Both the position numbers and the translations under genes were made by a program. The notes under the pieces were generated by a model. The model saw nothing but the letters and a program-made list of their open reading frames with translations, was not told the origin of the DNA and searched no databases. Below are positions 8,142 to 16,604 of a stretch of 64,000 nt of DNA, piece by piece. Positions within the stretch are counted from its first letter, which is position 1. Each line of letters opens with the position of its first letter. The stretch is from AC-32 sp038237925 (GTDB lineage Bacteria; Actinomycetota; Thermoleophilia; Gaiellales; Gaiellaceae): the NCBI GenBank assembly GCA_038237925.1, contig JBBRYF010000011.1, positions 1 to 64,000 on the forward strand. Direction: 5' to 3'.

Positions 8142-9119
8142 GTGGCTGGCTCGATCCGGATCGGCACCTGCTCTTGGGCCGACGAGTCGCTGTCCAAGCT
8201 CTTCTATCCGCCGGGCGTCAAGGGCGCCGAGGAACGACTCCGCTACTACGCCGAGCGCTTCGACGTCGTCGAGGCGAACTCGACCTATTACCGGCTTCCG
8301 GACGAGCACATGGTCCAACACTGGGCCGAGCGCACGCCCGAGGGGTTCGTCATGCACGTGAAGGCCTTCGGCGTGATGACGCGGCACCCGGTCAAGGCCG
8401 AGCAGCTGCCGCCCGACCTGCGCGAGGCGGCGCCGCTCGACGACCGCGGACGCGTCGACCGGCCGCCGCGCGAGTTCCGGGCCGAGGTCTTCCGCCGCTT
8501 CCACGAAGCCCTCGAGCCGCTGCGCCAGTCGCGAAAGCTCGGCGGGATCCTGATGCAGCTCCCGCCCTACGTCGTCTTCAAGCCGACGTCCCTCGAGTAC
8601 CTCGAGTGGGCGCAGGGGCAGCTAGGAGGCGACGAGATGCTGGTCGAGTTCCGCCACGCGAGCTGGCTCGACAACGAGAACCGCCGCGAGACGCTCGACT
8701 TCCTCGAGAGCCACCACATGACCTACGTGATCGTCGACGCGCCGCGGATGGAGGCGCGCAACGTCTCCCCCACGGTCGTCGCCACGACCACCCCGACCGC
8801 GTACATCCGCTTCCACGGCCGCAACGCCTCGACCTGGAACAAGCGCACCGGCAGCGCGGCCGAGCGCTTCGACCACCTCTACTCGGAGGAGGAGCTCGGC
8901 GAGTGGATCGGGCCGCTGGCCGAGCTCTCCGGCCGCGCCGACAACGTCTACGCGATGTTCAACAACAACGGCCGCTCGACGATGCCCGGCCTGCCGAGCC
9001 TCGAGAGCCCGGCCGAGGAGGGCAGCGAGATCGCCCAGGCGCCGGTCAACGCCGAGATGCTGCGCCAGCTGCTCCAGCGCGAGGGCCTGCCGGTCACTCC
9101 CGCTCCGGCCCGCGTCTAG
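8142..9119 (+). CDS. DUF72 (YecE-like) family protein
   Basis: A 325-aa TIM-barrel-like DUF72 protein. Recognisable family blocks are IRIGTCSWAD near the N-terminus, YYAERFDVVEANSTYY (residues about 37-52), the MLVEFRHASW segment and the C-terminal AMFNNNGRS motif. The family is widespread but biochemically uncharacterised; hydrolase or nuclease-like roles have been suggested from the fold only. GTG start at 8142. It is followed by a two-hairpin repeat element. Confidence 0.9.
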   Translation: MAGSIRIGTCSWADESLSKLFYPPGVKGAEERLRYYAERFDVVEANSTYYRLPDEHMVQHWAERTPEGFVMHVKAFGVMTRHPVKAEQLPPDLREAAPLDDRGRVDRPPREFRAEVFRRFHEALEPLRQSRKLGGILMQLPPYVVFKPTSLEYLEWAQGQLGGDEMLVEFRHASWLDNENRRETLDFLESHHMTYVIVDAPRMEARNVSPTVVATTTPTAYIRFHGRNASTWNKRTGSAAERFDHLYSEEELGEWIGPLAELSGRADNVYAMFNNNGRSTMPGLPSLESPAEEGSEIAQAPVNAEMLRQLLQREGLPVTPAPARV

Positions 9120-9155
9120 CATCCCCGAGTGGCCGCAGTGATCAACTCAAAGGTG

Positions 9156-9230
9156 TCGACCGGTCAGTTCCGACGGACACGCGGGCGTAGCCCGCATGTC
9201 CTGATGACGGCACCGCGAGCGGTGCCTTAG
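9156..9230 (+). repeat. CTTAG two-hairpin repeat element, copy 3
   Basis: The element begins with a GACCGGTC palindrome shared with the copy at 37812. Then comes a 12-pair stem with one mismatch (GGACACGCGGGC, loop GTA, GCCCGCATGTCC), then a perfect 8-bp stem GGCACCGC-GA-GCGGTGCC at 9209-9226, and TTAG. The final G is also the first base of the GTG start of the next gene. It lies between the DUF72 and esterase genes. Confidence 0.8.
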
Positions 9231-10249
9231 TGGAACCGTGGTCGTACGAGCTCGCGGGGCGCTTCGACGAGCACGCCTTCGAGAGCGAGGTGCTGAAGGG
9301 CAACGCGCTCGGCGACCCACACGTGCGGCCGCTCTGGGTCTATGTGCCGCCCGGCTATGACGACAGCGAGCAGCGCTACCCGTCGATCTACGTGATCCAG
9401 GGACTGACCGGCCAGCTCGACGGCTGGCGCAACCGCACGGCCTTCCGCAAGAACTTCCCCGAGCTCGTGGACGAGCTCTTCGCGAACGGCGACTCGCCGC
9501 CGGCGATCCTCGTCTGGGTCGACGCGTGGACGTCGCTCGGCGGCAGCCAGTTCGTCGACTCGCCGGGGACGGGTCGCTACCACACGTACATCTGCGACGA
9601 GCTCGTGGCGTTCGTGGATGCGAACTACCGCACGCTGCCCGAGGCCGCGCACCGCGGAATCTCCGGCAAGTCGAGTGGCGGCTACGGCGCGATGGTCAAC
9701 CCGATGCTGCGGCCCGACGTCTTCGGCGGCCTGGCCACCCACGCGGGCGATGCGCTCTTCGAGATGTGCTACCTGCCCGACTTCCGCCGCTCGGTGCGCG
9801 TGCTGCGCGACAGCTACGAGGGCTCGTTCGAGCGCTTCTGGGAGGACTTCCGCTCCCGCCCGGCCTTTGCGAAGGACAGCGACGCGACCCTCCTCAACGA
9901 CTGGTGCATGGCGGCCTGCTACTCGGCCGACGAGGACGGCACCGTCCAGCTCCCGTACGACCCGGCGACCGGCGAGCTCCGGCCGGACGTGTGGGAGCGC
10001 TGGCTCGCCTGGGACCCGGTGAGAATGGCGCCGCTGCGGGCGGACGCGCTGCGCTCGCTGAAGGCGATCTACATCGACTGCGGCAAGCGCGACCAGTTCT
10101 TCCTCGACCTCGGCGCCGAGGCGTTTCGGCGCGAGCTCGAGGCGCTTGGCATCACCGACTACTTCTTCGAGCTCTTCGACGGCACGCACTCCGCGATCGA
10201 GTACCGCTACCCGGGCGCGATCGCGTACCTGGCCGAGCGACTCTCGTGA
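9230..10249 (+). CDS. Esterase D-like alpha/beta hydrolase
   Basis: A 339-aa putative serine esterase of the Esterase D / antigen 85 superfamily. The N-terminal half has RPLWVYVPPGYDDS and YPSIYVIQGLTG, the typical oxyanion strand region. The nucleophile elbow is G-x-S-x-G-like in GISGKSSGGYGAM. The C-terminal region provides DCGKRDQF and a His in FDGTHSAIEYRY for a Ser-Asp/Glu-His triad. No signal peptide is visible, so it is probably cytosolic. The GTG start coincides with the end of a repeat element. The stop overlaps the GTG of the amidase gene. Confidence 0.85.
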   Translation: MEPWSYELAGRFDEHAFESEVLKGNALGDPHVRPLWVYVPPGYDDSEQRYPSIYVIQGLTGQLDGWRNRTAFRKNFPELVDELFANGDSPPAILVWVDAWTSLGGSQFVDSPGTGRYHTYICDELVAFVDANYRTLPEAAHRGISGKSSGGYGAMVNPMLRPDVFGGLATHAGDALFEMCYLPDFRRSVRVLRDSYEGSFERFWEDFRSRPAFAKDSDATLLNDWCMAACYSADEDGTVQLPYDPATGELRPDVWERWLAWDPVRMAPLRADALRSLKAIYIDCGKRDQFFLDLGAEAFRRELEALGITDYFFELFDGTHSAIEYRYPGAIAYLAERLS

Positions 10250-10878
10250 TCGCGCCGCTCGTCTGTCTCGACCCGGGGCACGGGACGCCGCCGGCGGTCG
10301 GGCGCCAGGTCGAGCCGATCGGGCCGGGCTCGCGGATGCTGAAGATCAAGGACGGCGGCGGCGCCGCCGGGGAGGCTCCGGTGGCGCTGGCCATCGCGGT
10401 GCGCGCGCGGAAGCTGCTGCTGGCGCGCGGCTACCGCGTGGCGATGACGCGCACCGGCCCCACGATCCGGCTCGGCGACGGCAACGGCAACATCGCGCGC
10501 GCCCGGTTCTGCAACCGCCGCCACGCGGCGCTGATGGTGCGCATCCACGCCGACGGCTCGACCGATCGCTCACTCCACGGCGCGTCGACTCTCGTCCCCG
10601 CGTGGCACCGCGGCTGGACGGACGACATCTATGCGCGCAGCCTGCGAGCGGGTCGGGCGATGCAGACGGCGGTCACTCGCTCGACGGGCGCGGCGAATCG
10701 CGGCGTCGTCCAGCGCTCCGACCTGACCGGCTTCAACTGGGCGAACGTGCCGGCGATCCTGGTCGAGACCGGGTTCATGACGAACCCGACTGAGTCGCAG
10801 CGGCTCCGCACCGGCGCATACCAGCAGCGCGTCGCCGCGGGAATCACCCGTGGCGTCGCCGCCTTCGTGCCGCGCTAA
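10246..10878 (+). CDS. N-acetylmuramoyl-L-alanine amidase (Amidase_3 type)
   Basis: A 210-aa zinc amidase that cleaves the MurNAc-L-Ala bond of peptidoglycan. Family motifs in order are CLDPGHG near the N-terminus (zinc His), the VALAIAVRARKLL helix, RVAMTRTG, MVRIHADGS (second zinc His) and PAILVETGFMTNP (catalytic Glu region). No signal peptide is obvious, so either export is atypical or the protein acts on recycled fragments. GTG start at 10246 overlaps the previous stop, indicating translational coupling with the esterase. Confidence 0.88.
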   Translation: MIAPLVCLDPGHGTPPAVGRQVEPIGPGSRMLKIKDGGGAAGEAPVALAIAVRARKLLLARGYRVAMTRTGPTIRLGDGNGNIARARFCNRRHAALMVRIHADGSTDRSLHGASTLVPAWHRGWTDDIYARSLRAGRAMQTAVTRSTGAANRGVVQRSDLTGFNWANVPAILVETGFMTNPTESQRLRTGAYQQRVAAGITRGVAAFVPR

Positions 10879-10937
10879 TCGAGGCCTTCACAGTCAGACG
10901 GGGACGGAAGCGTGAAGGATCATCCGCAGGTTGCCGG

Positions 10938-11206
10938 CTAGTCCCGGTCGACGCGAACGCCGGCGACTGCTTCCAGGTACTCCAGCGCGACGCGTTCGAG
11001 ACGCTCATTCACGGTCGCGCACGCCACCGCGAGCACCGTGACCTTGAAGCCGAGCTCCCGCGCGGCGATCGCGGTCTGGGCGACGCAGCCCTCGGTCGGC
11101 ATCCCGCCGAGGAACAGCCGCTCCGTGCCGAGATCACGCAGGATGAGCTCGAGCGGTCGTGCTCGAAGTCGTTGACGACGTCGACTAGGAGGAGCGCGTC
11201 CTTCAC
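10938..11206 (-). pseudogene. Isochorismatase-like cysteine hydrolase with internal deletion
   Basis: The 5' part (GTG at 11206) encodes the isochorismatase-family N-terminus LLLVDVVNDFEHD with the catalytic Asp. The sequence then jumps out of frame into LGTERLFLGGMPTEGCVAQTA, which is the C-terminal half with the catalytic Cys. About 90 residues of a normal 180-aa protein, including the conserved Lys, are missing at around 11155. The remaining stretch to 10938 reads as a normal C-terminus. It overlaps the stop of the 11203-11487 gene by 4 bp, so it was once part of that operon. Confidence 0.75.
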
Positions 11207-11487
11207 TCGGCCGGGTCGTGGCCGCGCATCTCCTCCGCAGCAGCGCGCGCCCGCTCGTGCACGGCCGCACGCCGATCCGCTACGTCGGCCTCGTCGACCG
11301 GCGTCTCGGGCGAGGCGACCTCCTCGTGCTGCTCCTCGACGACCGTCCGCGACTCGTCGAGCTTGCGGCGCAGCTCCTCGGCGCGCGGGTCCTCCGCAGG
11401 CGCGCCGACCGGAAGGGGCCGAAGCTTCCGGTAGGCCGCAATCGCGGCGCCTGCCGCGCCGGCCAGCCAGGCGGTCCGGACTCTCAC
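11203..11487 (-). CDS. Small membrane-anchored coiled-coil protein
   Basis: A 94-aa hypothetical protein. A short N-terminal hydrophobic stretch (TAWLAGAAGAAIAAY) is followed by a highly charged helical region rich in Glu, Arg and Ala, with predicted coiled-coil character. GTG start at 11487. Its stop overlaps the GTG of the broken hydrolase gene. No family assignment is possible by eye. It is divergently placed about 110 bp from rpsF. Confidence 0.6.
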   Translation of the reverse strand: MRVRTAWLAGAAGAAIAAYRKLRPLPVGAPAEDPRAEELRRKLDESRTVVEEQHEEVASPETPVDEADVADRRAAVHERARAAAEEMRGHDPAE

Positions 11488-11597
11488 GCGGCCGATGCTA
11501 CACTGGCCGCCTTCCTGCCTCGCCTCGCGCCGTTCGCTCCCGAGCTGCGCCTGCCGGTGAGGCCGCCTGAGACCGAAGGAAGGGAGGTATCGGGAGC

Positions 11598-12053
11598 GTG
11601 ACCGACTATGAAATCTTGCTCATGCTCGACCCCGAGCTGCCCGAGGAGCGGCAGACGGAGATCGTGACGCGGGCGCGCGAGGCAATCGAGAAGGACGGCG
11701 GCCGCTTCGACGGGCACGAGCCCTGGGGCCGGCGCCGCCTCGCCTACGAGATCGACCACAAGGGCGACGGCTCGTACCACCTCCTGACGTTCGCCTCCGA
11801 GCCCACGACGCTCGAGGAGATCTCGCGCGTGTTGAAGATCACCGACGGCGTGATGCGGCACCTCGCGGTGCGCCGCGTCGAAGGCGCATCGACGCGTCCG
11901 CCCGAGCCGCCGCCCGAAGAGCCAGTAGCGGCCGCGCCGCCCGAGCGTCAGGATTCGGAGCCGGAAGCGGTCGCCGAGGCTGCCCCCGAGAGCACACCCG
12001 AGCCCGAGCCTGAGCCCGAGCCCGAGCCAGAGACCACTGCCGAGACCGCCTGA
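11598..12053 (+). CDS. rpsF: 30S ribosomal protein S6 with acidic C-terminal tail
   Basis: The first 95 or so residues are a standard S6 ferredoxin-like domain (MTDYEILLMLDPELPEE, then KKD-like GGRFDGHEPWGRRRLAYEI). A tail of about 55 residues rich in Pro and Glu, ending in repeated PE dipeptides, follows, giving 151 aa against the usual 95-105. GTG start at 11598 behind a strong GAAGGGAGG ribosome-binding site. It heads the conserved rpsF-ssb-rpsR-rplI-dnaB operon. Confidence 0.96.
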   Translation: MTDYEILLMLDPELPEERQTEIVTRAREAIEKDGGRFDGHEPWGRRRLAYEIDHKGDGSYHLLTFASEPTTLEEISRVLKITDGVMRHLAVRRVEGASTRPPEPPPEEPVAAAPPERQDSEPEAVAEAAPESTPEPEPEPEPEPETTAETA

Positions 12054-12070
12054 GCGGAGAGGAGCAAGAA

Positions 12071-12514
12071 ATGGCCAATATCAATCGCGTCGTCCTCGTC
12101 GGGAACCTGACCAAGGATCCCGAGCTGCGGCACACGCCAAGCGGCACCGCCGTCTGCAAGCTGCGCCTCGCCGTGAACACCCGGCAGAAGGACGGCCAGA
12201 CCGGCGAGTGGGGCGACAAGCCGAACTACTTCGACGTCACCGTCTGGGGCAACCAGGGCGAGAGCTGCGCGCAGTACCTCGCCAAGGGCCGCCCCGTCGC
12301 GGTCGACGGCCGGCTGGACTGGCGCGAGTGGGACGCCCAGGATGGCACCAAGCGCCAAGCGGTCGAGATCATCGCCGACAGCGTCCAGTTCCTCGGCAGC
12401 CGCCAGGACGGCGAGGGCGGAGGCGGTGCCCAGCCGCAGTTCGTCCCGAGCGGCGCGCAGGCCGACAACGCCGACTTCGCCGGCTCTGCGGCCGACGACG
12501 ACATTCCCTTCTGA
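12071..12514 (+). CDS. ssb: Single-stranded DNA-binding protein
   Basis: A 147-aa OB-fold protein that coats ssDNA during replication and repair. It begins MANINRVVLVGNLTKDPELR, typical of SSB, continues with GTAVCKLRLAVN and the NYFDVTVWGNQ strand, and ends in the acidic tip DDDIPF that recruits partner proteins. The linker is short and Gly/Gln-rich. It sits between rpsF and rpsR with a GAGAGGAG ribosome-binding site. Its stop overlaps the rpsR start (TGATG). Confidence 0.97.
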   Translation: MANINRVVLVGNLTKDPELRHTPSGTAVCKLRLAVNTRQKDGQTGEWGDKPNYFDVTVWGNQGESCAQYLAKGRPVAVDGRLDWREWDAQDGTKRQAVEIIADSVQFLGSRQDGEGGGGAQPQFVPSGAQADNADFAGSAADDDIPF

Positions 12515-12780
12515 TGGCTCAGCGAGACGGGCGACAACAGCAGCGCAAGGGACGCCCGGCTCCGGGCGGCCCGATCCGCAAGCGCAACTGCTACTTCTGC
12601 CGTGAGAAGGTGACGGAAGTCGACTACAAGAACGCGAACCAGCTCCGGCGCTACGTCTCGGAGAAGGGCAAGATCCGCTCGCGCCGCATCACGGGCGCGT
12701 GTCGCCGCCATCAGCGGCAGGTAGCGCTCGCGGTCAAGCGGGCGCGTGAGATGGCGCTCCTCCCCTACTCCACCGGCTAG
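12514..12780 (+). CDS. rpsR: 30S ribosomal protein S18
   Basis: An 88-aa S18 with the signature KNANQLRRYVSEKGKI and C-terminal RQVALAVKRAREMALLPY. It has a cysteine-containing N-terminal motif (NCYFCREK) and a further cysteine in TGACRRHQ, so it is the zinc-binding type of S18. ATG at 12514 overlaps the ssb stop, giving coupled translation. S18 pairs with S6 in the 30S platform, matching the operon neighbours. Confidence 0.97.
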   Translation: MAQRDGRQQQRKGRPAPGGPIRKRNCYFCREKVTEVDYKNANQLRRYVSEKGKIRSRRITGACRRHQRQVALAVKRAREMALLPYSTG

Positions 12781-12782
12781 CG

Positions 12783-13478
12783 ATGCAGGTCATCCTGCGA
12801 CAGGACGTCGAGAAGGTCGGCCTGCGCGGCGAGGTCGTCGACGTCGCCGCCGGCTTTGCGCGCAACTACCTCCTCCCGCGCAAGCTCGCAGAGACGGCCA
12901 CGCCTGCGAAGGTGGCGGAGCTGCGCAAGCTCGAGGACAAGCGCGCGCGGCACGAGGCGCAGAGCTTCGAGCAGGCCCAGGAGATCGTCCAGCGGATCGA
13001 GGCGATCGAGCTCCGGTTCGACGTGCCCGCCGGCGAGACGGGGACGCTGTTCGGCTCGGTCACCGCGACCGACATCGCCGAGCGGCTCTGGGAGACCGAG
13101 CGCGTGCGGATCGACCGCCGCAAGCTCGACCTCCCCGACTCGATCAAGCGGATCGGCCGCTACCAGGTGCCGGTCGAGCTCTTCGCCGACGTGACGGCCA
13201 CGCTGCGGCTCGCGGTCGTGCCGGAGGGCGGAGAGCTGCCGCCGCAGGAGGAGCTCGACGCGATCGCCGCCGCCGAGGCCGAAGCCGAGGCCGCCGCGCA
13301 GGCCGAGCTCGACCAGCAGCACGCCGAGGTGGAGGCCGAGATCGAGGCCGTCGTCGCGGAGGAGGAGGCTGAACCTGCCGCGGAGGAAGAGGCGGAGCAG
13401 GTGCCCGACGACGCGTTCGACCGGGCGGCCGACGCCGCGGACGACCTCGGCGACCAGGCCGAGCGACCCGTCTCGTAA
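12783..13478 (+). CDS. rplI: 50S ribosomal protein L9 with extended acidic tail
   Basis: The first 150 residues are canonical L9: MQVILRQDVEKVGLRGEVV, then VAAGFARNYLLPRKLA, the long connecting helix and the C-terminal domain with TGTLFGSVTATDIAE. An extra 80 or so residues dominated by Ala and Glu, with many acidic runs, give 231 aa compared with the normal 148-150. The start is 2 nt after rpsR. The tail composition resembles the S6 tail in the same operon. Confidence 0.96.
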   Translation: MQVILRQDVEKVGLRGEVVDVAAGFARNYLLPRKLAETATPAKVAELRKLEDKRARHEAQSFEQAQEIVQRIEAIELRFDVPAGETGTLFGSVTATDIAERLWETERVRIDRRKLDLPDSIKRIGRYQVPVELFADVTATLRLAVVPEGGELPPQEELDAIAAAEAEAEAAAQAELDQQHAEVEAEIEAVVAEEEAEPAAEEEAEQVPDDAFDRAADAADDLGDQAERPVS

Positions 13479-13497
13479 CGAAAGCGCACAGACTTCT

Positions 13498-13521
13498 CCA
13501 CAGGCGCGCGCGTGCCTGTGG
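13498..13521. promoter_or_regulatory. Inverted repeat upstream of dnaB
   Basis: CCACAGGC (13498-13505) and GCCTGTGG (13514-13521) form a perfect 8-bp stem around an 8-nt alternating GC loop. No T-tract follows, so a classic terminator is unlikely. The flanking TTCTCCACA differs by one base from a DnaA box, and a third CCACAGGCG occurs near 13561. The remaining 180 bp before dnaB show no gene. Confidence 0.4.
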
Positions 13522-13699
13522 AATTCGGCACGAAGTTCTCGCTGCGAGCGATATTTTCGCCCACAGGCGTCGTCCGGAGGTGCTGGGAACCTGTGTTCCC
13601 TTATGCCTGCAAATCGTGGCACCCCGGACGGCCCGGCCCTGTCGAAAAGGCCGTCGTCCAGACCTTCCGCGACTGCTCCGGTAGTGGTTGGGTAAGGGC

Positions 13700-15052
13700 G
13701 TGGCCCAGCTCGCCCAGGCGTCGCCGACCGCCCCGGTCCCGCCGCAGAATCTCGAAGCGGAGGAATCTGTCCTCGGCGCGATGATGCTCTCCCCCGGCGC
13801 GATCGGGGCGGTCAGCGAGGTGCTCGATGCGAGCGACTTCTACCGCGAGAGCCACGCAGTCATCTACCGCGCGGCTCTCGCGCTGTACTCGAAGGGCGAG
13901 CCCGTCGACGCGATCACGCTCGTCGACGAGCTCGAGGAGCGCGGCGACCTCGAGGGCGCGGGCGGCCGCGTCCGCATCCACGAGCTCGCCGCGCTCGTCC
14001 CTGCGAGCGCGAACGCCGGGCACTACGCGCGCATCGTCCGCGAGATGGCGACGCTCCGGGGCCTGATCCGGGCGGGCGGAGAGATCTCCCGCCTCGGCTG
14101 GGACCGGCCCGGTGACACGACCGACCTCGTCGACCGCGCCGAGCAGGTCGTCTTCGACCTTTCGCAGGCGCGCGTGACGAGTGAGTTCACCCACATCGAG
14201 GAACTGCTGAAGGACAGCTTCGAGCGGATCACGGCGCTGTACGAAGCCGGGGCAGACGTGACGGGCACGACGTCCGGTTTTCGCGACCTCGACCGGCTCA
14301 CATCCGGGTTCCAACCCGGGAACCTGATCATCGTCGCCGCCCGCCCGAGCATGGGAAAGTCTGGCCTCGGCCTCTGCATGGCCGCGAACCTCGCCGTGCG
14401 CGCAGAGGTGCCCGTCGCCATGTTCACGCTCGAGATGTCCAAGTCCGAGGTGACGCAGCGGCTGATGTGCAGCGAGGCGAAGGTCGAGTCGCAGCGGCTG
14501 CGGACGGGCAAGCTCGGCGCCGACGACTGGCCGCGACTGACCGCTGCGTGCGACCGCCTCGCCAAGGCACCGATCTACGTCGACGACCAGGGCTCGATCA
14601 CGATGATGGAGATCCGCTCCAAGGCTCGGCGCCTGAAGTCGCGGCAGCCCGACCTCGGCCTGATCGTCGTCGACTACCTGCAGCTGATGACCTCCGGCTC
14701 CAGCGCCGAGAACCGCGTGCAGGAGGTCTCCCAGATCTCGCGCTCGCTGAAGATCCTCGCCCGCGACCTCGACGTCCCGATCATCGCGATGTCGCAACTC
14801 TCGCGAGCGGTCGAGCAGCGGCACGACAAGCGGCCGATCCTCTCCGACCTGCGCGAGTCGGGGTCGATCGAACAAGACGCCGACCTCGTGATGTTCATCT
14901 ACCGCGACGAGTACTACAACGACGAGTCCGACCAGCAGGGGATCGCCGAGGTGCACCTCGCCAAGCACCGCAACGGGCCGACGGACACGGTCAAGCTCTC
15001 GTTCCTGAAGCGGTACGCAAAGTTCGCCGACCTCGCCCCCTCCTCGACTTGA
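13700..15052 (+). CDS. dnaB: Replicative DNA helicase DnaB
   Basis: About 450 aa. The N-terminal primase-interacting domain begins PPQNLEAEESVLGAMML. The RecA-like ATPase has Walker A in ARPSMGKSGLG (residues about 217-227), Walker B in LGLIVVDYLQLM and the sensor region IIAMSQLSRAVEQR. No intein is seen. Start choice: GTG at 13700 gives MAQLAQAS; a TTG at 13688 is an alternative. The stop overlaps the ATG of the following zinc-ribbon gene. Its place after rplI is the classical arrangement. Confidence 0.95.
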   Translation: MAQLAQASPTAPVPPQNLEAEESVLGAMMLSPGAIGAVSEVLDASDFYRESHAVIYRAALALYSKGEPVDAITLVDELEERGDLEGAGGRVRIHELAALVPASANAGHYARIVREMATLRGLIRAGGEISRLGWDRPGDTTDLVDRAEQVVFDLSQARVTSEFTHIEELLKDSFERITALYEAGADVTGTTSGFRDLDRLTSGFQPGNLIIVAARPSMGKSGLGLCMAANLAVRAEVPVAMFTLEMSKSEVTQRLMCSEAKVESQRLRTGKLGADDWPRLTAACDRLAKAPIYVDDQGSITMMEIRSKARRLKSRQPDLGLIVVDYLQLMTSGSSAENRVQEVSQISRSLKILARDLDVPIIAMSQLSRAVEQRHDKRPILSDLRESGSIEQDADLVMFIYRDEYYNDESDQQGIAEVHLAKHRNGPTDTVKLSFLKRYAKFADLAPSST

Positions 15053-15279
15053 TGTACGAGCAAACCGTCGTCGTCCTCGCGCGCGCGACTGCCTTCACGG
15101 TCGTCTGCCAGGCGTGCGAGGAGCTCGACCAGCGGGGCGACCACGTCGGCCACACCGCACAGGGGCTCCTGCGGCTCGAGCACGACCTCGGCTGGACGAC
15201 CTGCCCTCGCGGGCATCAAATCCGGGTGATCCGCGCGGGCGCGGGCGTTCACGCCGAGCCCACCACACCCCTCTGGTAG
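15052..15279 (+). CDS. Small putative zinc-ribbon protein
   Basis: A 75-aa protein with a CQAC pair near residue 20 and a second CPRGH pair about 30 residues later, a spacing that could form a zinc knuckle. ATG overlaps the dnaB stop (TGATG), so it is translated with the helicase. No family could be named. The high Val/Ala N-terminus is probably a beta strand rather than a membrane segment. It lies 26 bp before purA. Confidence 0.6.
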   Translation: MYEQTVVVLARATAFTVVCQACEELDQRGDHVGHTAQGLLRLEHDLGWTTCPRGHQIRVIRAGAGVHAEPTTPLW

Positions 15280-15305
15280 CCGCCGGATAAGGCACACTCC
15301 GCCGC

Positions 15306-16604
15306 GTGCCCGCGACCGTCATCGTCGGGGCGCAGTGGGGTGACGAGGGCAAGGGCAAGATCGTCGACCTGCTGGCCCAGCACTCCGATCTCGTCTGCCG
15401 CTACCAGGGCGGGCCAAACGCGGGGCACACGATCGTCGCAGGCGGCGAGAAGTTCAAGTTCCACCACATGCCGTCGGGGATCCTCCACGGCAAGGAATGC
15501 ATCCTCGGCGCGGGCTGCGTGATCGATCCCGAGGTCTTCGTCCGCGAGCTCGACGAGCTCGAGGCGCGCGGGATCTCGACCGGCTGCGTCCGACTATCGG
15601 GCGAGGCGCACCTGATCATGCCGTGGCACGTCGCGATCGACCAGGGCAGCGAGCGGCGGCTCGGCAAGCTGCAGATCGGGACGACCAAGCGCGGCATTGG
15701 CCCCGCCTACGCGGACAAGGCGGCGCGGCTCGGCATCCGCGTGCAGGACATCCTCGAACCGAAGATCCTGCGCCAGAAGATCGAGGTCGCGCTCGCAGAG
15801 AAGAACGTGTGGCTCGAGCGCGTCTACGGCGTCGAGCCGCTCGAGCTCGAGGAGCTCGCCGAGCGGTACGAAGTCTTCGCGCAACGACTGCGCCCTTACG
15901 TCGCCGACACCTCCCTGCTCGTCGACCGCGCGCTTCGCGAGGCGCGCTTCGTCCTGCTCGAGGGAGCGCAGGGAACGCTGCTCGACCTCGATCACGGCAC
16001 GTATCCATTCGTGACCTCGTCAGGAACCGTCGCCGGCGCGGCGGCGGTCGGCATCGGCATCGGCCCGAACCGAATCGACGCGATCATCGGCGTCGCGAAG
16101 GCGTACGTCACCCGCGTCGGCGAAGGGCCGTTCCCGACGGAGATTGAAGGCCCCGACCAGGAGCGCGTGCGCGACCTCGGCGCCGAGTTCGGCACGACGA
16201 CCGGGCGGCAGCGGCGCTGTGGCTGGCTCGACCTCGTCGCCCTGCGCTACGCGGTGCGCCTGAACGGCATCACGTCGCTGGCGCTGACCAAGCTGGACGT
16301 GCTCTCGGCCTTCGCGGAGCTACCGGTCTGCGTTCGCTACCGGCTCCGCGACCGGACGGAGACGCCCGACTTCCCCGCGCACCAGAGCGACTTCCACCAT
16401 TGCCGCCCGGTGTACGAGGCGTTGCCCGGCTGGGCCCAGCCCCTCGACGAGGTGACCGAACTCGACGCGCTGCCGGCCAACGCGCGGCGCTACGTCGAGT
16501 TCGTCGAGCGCGAGCTCGACGTCCCCGTGTCGCTGGTCGGCACGGGCGCCGAGCGCGAGCGGGTGCTCGCGCCGGGCCCGCTCGAAGCGATCGCGCGCCC
16601 CTAG
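15306..16604 (+). CDS. purA: Adenylosuccinate synthetase
   Basis: A 432-aa enzyme that joins IMP and aspartate using GTP, the first committed step to AMP. It has GAQWGDEGKGKIVD at residues 7-20 (P-loop-like GTP and IMP site), QGGPNAGHTI with the catalytic His, GTTKRGIGPAYADK, and the C-terminal GTTTGRQRRCGWLD. Length matches bacterial PurA. GTG start at 15306. It is the purine gene nearest the replication operon and is separated from purD by 2.1 kb. Confidence 0.97.
   Translation: MPATVIVGAQWGDEGKGKIVDLLAQHSDLVCRYQGGPNAGHTIVAGGEKFKFHHMPSGILHGKECILGAGCVIDPEVFVRELDELEARGISTGCVRLSGEAHLIMPWHVAIDQGSERRLGKLQIGTTKRGIGPAYADKAARLGIRVQDILEPKILRQKIEVALAEKNVWLERVYGVEPLELEELAERYEVFAQRLRPYVADTSLLVDRALREARFVLLEGAQGTLLDLDHGTYPFVTSSGTVAGAAAVGIGIGPNRIDAIIGVAKAYVTRVGEGPFPTEIEGPDQERVRDLGAEFGTTTGRQRRCGWLDLVALRYAVRLNGITSLALTKLDVLSAFAELPVCVRYRLRDRTETPDFPAHQSDFHHCRPVYEALPGWAQPLDEVTELDALPANARRYVEFVERELDVPVSLVGTGAERERVLAPGPLEAIARP

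Noticed and set aside
10885..10918. CCTTCAC/GTGAAGG inverted repeat after the amidase gene as a terminator
   Set aside because: Only 7 bp with a 20-nt loop and no T-run; too weak to call.
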